NCBI RefSeq assembly: GCF_002849655.1
Contig: NZ_PDNW01000001.1
Coordinates: 310,001-374,000 of the forward strand
DNA: 64,000 bases
Origin: Pollutimonas subterranea
GTDB lineage: Bacteria; Pseudomonadota; Gammaproteobacteria; Burkholderiales; Burkholderiaceae_B
Direction of reading: 5' to 3'
The notes under the pieces were generated by a model. That model searched no databases, was not told where the DNA came from, and saw only the letters and a list, made by a program, of their open reading frames with translations. A program made the translations under genes and the position numbers. Shown here piece by piece: positions 58,763-64,000 of the stretch (position 1 is the stretch's first letter; every line of letters begins with the position of its first letter).

Positions 58763-59959
58763 TCAAGCGGCTTTCATTGCCATGCGGCCGAATAACCACG
58801 AGAGAGCAGCGCAGAGCGCCAGCGTTCCTGTAAGCGGCAACGCAGATGGTGTCTGCCAGACACTGACCACCATGCCAGCGCTGGCACCGCAAAGCATTTG
58901 CAGGGTGCCCATAAGCGCCGACGCGACCCCCAGGCGCTTTCCCTGCTCGGATAAAGCCAGGGCGGCCGCATTGGGATTGACGAACCCCTGGCTAGCCATG
59001 AAACCCATCAAGCATACCATGAGCAGCCATAGCGTAATCGCCCCGGCTAGCGTCAGGATCAATGCCGCAAGCGTCATGAGGACCAGCGATACCTGGGCTC
59101 TTTTCAATAGCGCCTGGGGGGTGTGGCGGTTCAAGAGCCGCGCGCTGACTTGAGCTGCCACGATAAGCGCCGCGGCATTGATCCCGAACAGCAGTCCAAA
59201 GTGCTGCGGGTCCACATCCAGTATTTCAATGAATACGCGTGGCGACCCTGCAATGTATGCGAACATGCCTGCCGATCCGAATCCGCCGGCCAATGCATAA
59301 CAGAGGAATTTCTTGTCGCGCAGCATGGCCAGATAGTTGCGCCCTATGATGCCCAATCCCAGCGGGATGACCCGGTCAGGGTGCAGGGTTTCCTTCATGG
59401 TCATCGCCACGCCGACCAGCAATCCGGCGCCGCAGACCGCCATGATTCCGAAGATCCAGCGCCAACTGGCGTAAGCCAGCACTTGGCCGCCGAGTATCGG
59501 AGCCAGAATGGGAGTCACGCCCATGACGAGCATCAGTATCGAGAGCGCCTTCGAGGCGTCGCGTGTATTGAAATTGTCGCGGATGACTGCCCGAGGTATG
59601 ACGAGGCCGGCCGCGCCGCCGAAGGCTTGGGCGACACGCCAGGCGGTAAGGTGCTCGATGTCGGTGGTGAAGGCGCAGCCGATGGCCGCCACGATGAATA
59701 TCAACACACCGGCGATCAATGGCTTTTTGCGCCCATAGCGATCGGCAAATGGTCCGTAGAACAATTGCGCCATTGCCAGGCCAAGGAGGTAGCTGGCCAG
59801 CGTACGCTCGACATGGCCGGGTGTGGTATTCAAACCCTGCGCGATGGCCGGGAAGGCCGGCAGGTACATGTCGATGGCAAGTGGCCCCAGTGCCGTCAGC
59901 AAGCCCATCAGGATCAGCCAGCGGGGAATGACGGTAAGTGCAGGGGTGGAATTCGCCAT
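58763..59959 (-). CDS. MFS drug-resistance transporter, Bcr/CflA family
   Basis: This 398-residue protein with twelve predicted helices has [20 protein letters not shown], the Bcr/CflA start with the acidic residue in helix 1, the motif A loop [12 protein letters not shown], and [14 protein letters not shown] (motif C). Family members export bicyclomycin, sulfonamides and dipeptides. It is divergent from the CFA-synthase-like gene. The actual substrate is unknown. Confidence 0.92.
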   Translation of the reverse strand: MANSTPALTVIPRWLILMGLLTALGPLAIDMYLPAFPAIAQGLNTTPGHVERTLASYLLGLAMAQLFYGPFADRYGRKKPLIAGVLIFIVAAIGCAFTTDIEHLTAWRVAQAFGGAAGLVIPRAVIRDNFNTRDASKALSILMLVMGVTPILAPILGGQVLAYASWRWIFGIMAVCGAGLLVGVAMTMKETLHPDRVIPLGLGIIGRNYLAMLRDKKFLCYALAGGFGSAGMFAYIAGSPRVFIEILDVDPQHFGLLFGINAAALIVAAQVSARLLNRHTPQALLKRAQVSLVLMTLAALILTLAGAITLWLLMVCLMGFMASQGFVNPNAAALALSEQGKRLGVASALMGTLQMLCGASAGMVVSVWQTPSALPLTGTLALCAALSWLFGRMAMKAA

Positions 59960-60072
59960 GTATCGACATTTAAGGTTTCAATTCCGATCTTAGCATAGGG
60001 CGAATGATCGTTTCATTCTCCGCGGATGTGTGGCAATATTTTCGTTCCTGTGTTTTCAATGAGGAGTCGGCC

Positions 60073-61332
60073 TTGAGCGCGGTCTTGTCTGCGGTTGAAA
60101 ATAAGCTTTTTTCCCTTCCCTTGCCAGTGCGGCTTATCTTGCCCGATGGACAGACGCTGGGGGTTCCCGGCGCCGATGTGTGCCTTACGATCAAAGACCG
60201 GGCAACACTGGCCAGCCTTGCCGCCGGACAGGTTGGCGTTTTGGGCGAAGACTACGTCGAGGGCAAGTTTGACGTCGACGGATCCATGCGCGACCTCATG
60301 CGCCTGGCCGCCGCCATTTTGCCGGGATCTCCCATCGATGCGGCGCGTATAGGCCGGCTCACCGAGCTCATACGCCGCCTCGTTTCGGTCTGGCGCCATT
60401 CCATCGAGCGCGATGCGCGCCAGATCCAGTTTCATTACGATCTTTCCGACGACTTCTATGCCTTGTGGCTGGATCCCCGGCGAGTCTATTCCTGCGCCTA
60501 CTTTCGTAGTCCCGATATGTCTGTTGCTCAGGCGCAGGAAGCCAAGCTGGACCATATTTGCCGCAAGCTCAGATTGTCTCCGGGTGAACGGTTCCTCGAT
60601 GTGGGTGCCGGATGGGGAGGGTTGCTGCTGTGGGCAGCCGAACAGTACGGCGTGGATGCAACCGGTATTACGCTGTCGAAGAATCAGCACGCCTACGTAA
60701 ACCGGCTAATTCAGGAAAAGGGGCTAAGCGGCCGCGTGCGCATGGAATTGCTCGATTACCGCAAGCTCGACGAAAGCCAGCCCTACGACAAGGTCGCATC
60801 CATAGGCATGTTCGAGCATGTCGGGCGCGCATTGCTCGAGAGCTATTTTTCAAAGTTGCGACGCCTGGTTCGTCCCGGTGGCCTGGTGCTCAATCATGGC
60901 ATTACGGCTGGGGGGGTAGACAATACCGAGCTCGGCGCCGGCATGGGCGAGTTCATTGAAAAATACATATTTCCGGGCGGAGAACTGACCCATATCAGCC
61001 ATGTACTTGAACGAATGACCGAAGGCGGTCTCGAAGATGTCGATATCGAAAACCTGCGCCCTCATTACGCAAGAACGTTATGGGCCTGGAGCGATGCACT
61101 GGAAGCGCGCCTGCCGGAAGCGCGGCAAATTCTGAAGGGGCCCGAAGGCGAACGCTCCCTTCGAGCCTATCGCATGTATCTGGCTGGGTGCGCCATGGGC
61201 TTCGAGCATGGCTGGCTGGGCTTGCACCAGGTGCTGGCCCAGCCCCGTACGCATGGCCGCCACGACGAGCTCGACTTGCCGTCCGACCTGTCTTACCCAT
61301 GGCGCCGGGACTACATGTATGGTCACCGCTGA
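60073..61332 (+). CDS. Cyclopropane-fatty-acid synthase-like SAM methyltransferase
   Basis: CFA synthase adds a methylene from SAM across double bonds of membrane phospholipids. I use TTG at 60073 (419 residues), with GAGGAG 6 nt upstream, rather than an ATG at 60004. Motifs: GQVGVLGEDYVEGKFDVDGS, FHYDLSDDFYALWLD, the SAM site FLDVGAGWGGLLLWAA, GITLSKNQ, and IGMFEHVG. The C-terminal region ends MGLHQVLAQP-like. It overlaps the convergent MATE gene by 10 nt. Its activity as a CFA synthase is likely but the family also contains other lipid methyltransferases. Confidence 0.9.
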   Translation: MSAVLSAVENKLFSLPLPVRLILPDGQTLGVPGADVCLTIKDRATLASLAAGQVGVLGEDYVEGKFDVDGSMRDLMRLAAAILPGSPIDAARIGRLTELIRRLVSVWRHSIERDARQIQFHYDLSDDFYALWLDPRRVYSCAYFRSPDMSVAQAQEAKLDHICRKLRLSPGERFLDVGAGWGGLLLWAAEQYGVDATGITLSKNQHAYVNRLIQEKGLSGRVRMELLDYRKLDESQPYDKVASIGMFEHVGRALLESYFSKLRRLVRPGGLVLNHGITAGGVDNTELGAGMGEFIEKYIFPGGELTHISHVLERMTEGGLEDVDIENLRPHYARTLWAWSDALEARLPEARQILKGPEGERSLRAYRMYLAGCAMGFEHGWLGLHQVLAQPRTHGRHDELDLPSDLSYPWRRDYMYGHR

Positions 61333-62729
61333 GCCGCGTGCAGCCTGACGATACGTCCATACCAGGCAAACAGAAGAATTGCCGACAGCCCCAGGCCCAT
61401 CAGCGCCATTACCCACATGCTGGCGGCGCCGATGGGCGCGCCGGGCATGATGTAGTCCACCGCCGGCCGCAATGCGCCCGCGGCGGGTCCGAACCCCAGC
61501 CACCATCCGCCGATCAGGCCTATGCCCGTGAGCGCCACGATTTGCAGCAACAGTGGGACCACGGCCACTTTATACGCGCGCAGCAAATAAGAACCTATGC
61601 ACTGCATGGCATCGCACAGGTGAAACCAGGGCAAGACTTGCAGCAAGGTTGCGGCGACGGCGGCCACCTGCAAGTCGTCGGTATAGGCGCGCAAAATAGG
61701 CGATTTGCCGGTTATGAGCAGGATGGCGGTGAGGCAGGCGCCGGTGGCGACCACGGCTACGCCAGCCATGCCGGTTTTTCGTGCCCGCGGCATGTCGCGT
61801 GCACCGATGGCTTGCGCCGTCAAGGAGGCAGTGGCGATGCCCACGGCCATGGGCATCATGTAGCTGAGGGCCGCCAAGTTGGACATGATTTGATGGCCGC
61901 CGGTCACGTACATGCCTTCCCGCGCCACCAGCAAAGCCATGAAGCTGAATGCGCAGACTTCCACCAGGTAGGAGGCTCCCATCGGTATTCCAAGGCGCAG
62001 AAGCTCTTTCTGGCTGGTCCAGTCGGGCGTGCCCAAGGTGGGCTTGAACCGCTTGTAGAATGGATCGTGATAAATGGCCCATAGCCCTGTGGCCAGGGTA
62101 AGCCACCCGACCACTGCCGTTGACAAGCCGGCCCCTGCGGCGCCCATTGCCGGTATTCCCAGCTTGCCGAACATGAACAGCCAATTGAAGAACAGCTTGA
62201 AGACGATACTGGCGAGGTTTATGGCCATTACGACCTTGGGCCGGGACACGGCCGTGCCGAGCGCATAGATGGTGCGAAATACCAGCGAGGCTGGCAGTGC
62301 GAGTATCAATGCGCGCAAATACCACGTGACGTTGCTGCGCACAGCAGGTTCCACATCGCCCGAAATGGCCAGCCAGACGTCGGGGAACAGCATGGTCGCT
62401 GCACCTATCACCGATAGCCCAAGTGCCAGCCATACCCCTTGGCCCCAGGCGCGTCCTACTTCTATATAGCGTTGGCCGCCAAAATGCTGGGCGATGATAG
62501 GGATCAGCGCATGCACCACACCCATCAGGCCGACAAATATCGTGATGTAGATGGATGCCGCCAAGGCCATGGCTTGCAAGTCGGCGGCACTGACGTGTCC
62601 TGCCATCGCCGTGTCGATGACTCCGAACGCAATGCTGGCCCACGAACTGATCAGTACCGGCCATGCCTGGCGCAGGATTTCCTTGATGTAGGACCCGAAT
62701 CGCCTCGGTTCGGGGACGTGCGTAGTCAT
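61323..62729 (-). CDS. MATE-family multidrug/cation antiporter (NorM-like)
   Basis: This 468-residue protein has two sets of six helices, beginning with a ILRQAWPVLISSWASIAFGV segment and DTAMAGHVSAADLQAMALAA, the MATE signature in the first half, and the equivalent LVEVCAFSFMALLVAREG block in the second. These exporters use Na+ or H+ gradients to remove cationic drugs. Its ATG overlaps the stop of the GT39 gene by one base, suggesting co-translation. Confidence 0.92.
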   Translation of the reverse strand: MTTHVPEPRRFGSYIKEILRQAWPVLISSWASIAFGVIDTAMAGHVSAADLQAMALAASIYITIFVGLMGVVHALIPIIAQHFGGQRYIEVGRAWGQGVWLALGLSVIGAATMLFPDVWLAISGDVEPAVRSNVTWYLRALILALPASLVFRTIYALGTAVSRPKVVMAINLASIVFKLFFNWLFMFGKLGIPAMGAAGAGLSTAVVGWLTLATGLWAIYHDPFYKRFKPTLGTPDWTSQKELLRLGIPMGASYLVEVCAFSFMALLVAREGMYVTGGHQIMSNLAALSYMMPMAVGIATASLTAQAIGARDMPRARKTGMAGVAVVATGACLTAILLITGKSPILRAYTDDLQVAAVAATLLQVLPWFHLCDAMQCIGSYLLRAYKVAVVPLLLQIVALTGIGLIGGWWLGFGPAAGALRPAVDYIMPGAPIGAASMWVMALMGLGLSAILLFAWYGRIVRLHAAQR

Positions 62730-64000
62730 TACTTTTCGATGCGCAGAAGTCGGAACAGTTCATGGCGGTCCGCACCGCGTTTACCTTGCCATACCACTGT
62801 GACGGCGTCGGAGCCGGAGTAGGCGGCACTGCCTTGCGCAACGTTCTCCAGTGAAGTTTGCTGCAGGATAAGTGCGCAGTCTGAGTCGTAGCTGAAGTTG
62901 ATGGCATCGAACACCAGGAAAGAAGCCCGCTGGCCGGTCCCTACGCCAAGCGCGCGTACGCACTCCTGCGGTTTCTTGTGGTTTTCAAGGGCCGAGGCCA
63001 ATTGCTCTGATACGCTGCGATAGCTTCGTACATAGTCGAGCACCGGCATCCATAGCGTCACCAGCATCAGCCATGTCACGATAAGGCCGCCTGCCGACAG
63101 CACGGTGCCGCGCCATAGGGCGACCGGCTTGCTGTACAGGCGCCAACGGACCAGTGCAATCCAGGCCAGTGTGCCCAGCGCCGCAATCAGTAGTGCCGGC
63201 CAGGATATGAACGCTTCATACCCGCGTGTCTGCCGCGCAATATTGTGCGAGATCTGACGAGGCCATCCTGTTTGGAGAGCGATCCAACCCAGCCATACTG
63301 TTGCCGTGGATAGCGAGAAACACATGACGGCAAACCAGTCCAGCGAATTGACCACACCGCGGCGCAGGGTTGGAAGGGCGAAGGCCGCCAAGACAGCGGC
63401 CGGTACCGCCATAAGGCTGTATTCGGGTTCAAAGACATCGGCCAGGAACAGCATGGTGATCAATGGCCAGACGGCAAACATCAGGGGTATCCAGATGTGG
63501 GGTGCCGCCAGCCAGGAGCGCCAGCGCCACAGCGCCAGGATGGCAAATGGCCAGGTGGGCCACAAGAACCACGGCAGATCGCGAAACAGGCTTAGCACGA
63601 CGTCGTAGCTTGGCCAACTGAATGACTGCACATTCCATAGCCACCAGTTATGGGTCCAGTAATCGCCCTGGAGTTTTGCCGGGATCCACCACAGCAAGGC
63701 CATGATGATGAAAATGGCCGCAGTAAAGAGCAACTGCTTTCGTTGCGGCCATAAGGCACCGCCGGGCCGGAAGCAGAACGGTACCGCCAGAATAATGGGG
63801 AGCGCGCCTATCCAGCCGCGGGTAAGGAAGGCCGCGCCCAACGCCACGCCCAGTGCGAGGGCCCCGGACAAAGGCTGGTCGAGCATGCGGGCCACCGCAT
63901 AGAAAGCCAGGGCCTGGAAGGCGATGAGTGCCGGCACTTCGGATGTTTCATGCAGGCGCCACAGGATGCCCACGGTTGCGACGATCAGCAGGAGCGCCGC
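62729..64000 (-). CDS. Glycosyltransferase family 39 (ArnT-like) membrane protein, 5' end beyond window
   Basis: The open frame reaches the right edge, so only about 424 C-terminal codons are present. The sequence has many membrane helices, with LHETSEVPALIAFQALAFYA, the GT39-like AAFLTRGWIGALPIILAVP, and PWFLWPTWPFAILALWRWRS. This fits lipid-linked-sugar transferases of the ArnT/PMT type that modify lipid A or other envelope glycans. A C-terminal soluble domain with ECVRALGVGTGQRASFLVFD closes the protein. The MATE gene follows with a 1-nt overlap. Confidence 0.82.
   Translation of the reverse strand, partial: AALLLIVATVGILWRLHETSEVPALIAFQALAFYAVARMLDQPLSGALALGVALGAAFLTRGWIGALPIILAVPFCFRPGGALWPQRKQLLFTAAIFIIMALLWWIPAKLQGDYWTHNWWLWNVQSFSWPSYDVVLSLFRDLPWFLWPTWPFAILALWRWRSWLAAPHIWIPLMFAVWPLITMLFLADVFEPEYSLMAVPAAVLAAFALPTLRRGVVNSLDWFAVMCFSLSTATVWLGWIALQTGWPRQISHNIARQTRGYEAFISWPALLIAALGTLAWIALVRWRLYSKPVALWRGTVLSAGGLIVTWLMLVTLWMPVLDYVRSYRSVSEQLASALENHKKPQECVRALGVGTGQRASFLVFDAINFSYDSDCALILQQTSLENVAQGSAAYSGSDAVTVVWQGKRGADRHELFRLLRIEK

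Overview
The window is a gene-dense, mostly core-genome chromosomal segment of a betaproteobacterium. Gene order and protein style point to Burkholderiales, most likely Alcaligenaceae (a Bordetella/Achromobacter/Pusillimonas-like organism). Markers for this are the maf-yceD-rpmF-plsX-fabHDG-acpP-fabF cluster running into rpoE-rseA-rseB-degP-lepA-lepB-rnc-era-recO, and the leuS-lptE-holA-proA block. GC content looks mid-to-high 50s by eye (not computed). No tRNA, rRNA, CRISPR array, prophage or insertion sequence was recognised.

Layout. 1-0.9 kb (minus): 3' part of an RsmI-type methyltransferase gene and maf/yceF. 0.9-18.2 kb (plus): one long series, almost all genes touching or overlapping. 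It starts at a clear sigma-70 promoter (901-930), covers ribosome biogenesis and fatty-acid synthesis, passes through the sigma-E envelope-stress operon, then lepA, signal peptidase, RNase III, Era, RecO, a PIN-domain protein and a RarD-like permease. 18.4-21.2 kb (minus): a BI-1 family protein, holC and pepA. 21.2-27.7 kb: lptF without its usual partner lptG, then a LysR / binding protein / methylmalonate-semialdehyde dehydrogenase group, a CysB-type regulator, and a DUF2325 gene behind a Fur-like box. 27.7-28.2 kb: a gene-free stretch with a 191-bp imperfect inverted repeat, a tandem repeat and terminator hairpins. 28.2-45.3 kb: NlpC/P60 lipoprotein, HbpS-like protein with an Atg22-type MFS, acs, an EamA permease, ETF-QO, a thioesterase, a 3-oxoacid CoA-transferase pair, an M24 aminopeptidase, pyrG, an MFS pump with MarR, eno and ftsB. 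45.3-58.0 kb (minus): a TadE-like protein, hslO, an acyl-CoA synthetase lacking the usual C-terminal lysine, an RDD protein, a 61-codon gene with its own operator/promoter/terminator, a THUMP methyltransferase, HemJ, proA, holA, lptE and leuS. 58.2-64 kb: rpmG and rpmB, a Bcr/CflA pump, a CFA-synthase-like methyltransferase, a MATE exporter and a truncated GT39 gene.

How the parts work together. The first 18 kb joins membrane-lipid synthesis, envelope-stress sensing and translation/secretion functions. The middle carries acetate, CoA-ester and electron-transfer metabolism (Acs, CoA transferase, ETF-QO, MmsA). The right end holds LPS export (LptE; LptF lies further left), replication (HolA, HolC) and translation (LeuS, L28, L33).

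No obviously new defence or mobile system is present. The features most worth following are: the 61-codon minus-strand unit whose -10 box sits inside a 26-27 bp palindrome (about 50.17 kb); the 191-bp inverted-repeat element; the Fur-like box at DUF2325; the loss of lptG beside lptF; the terminator whose loop appears to hold the start point of the next gene (26.25 kb); and the K-to-N change in the acyl-CoA synthetase.
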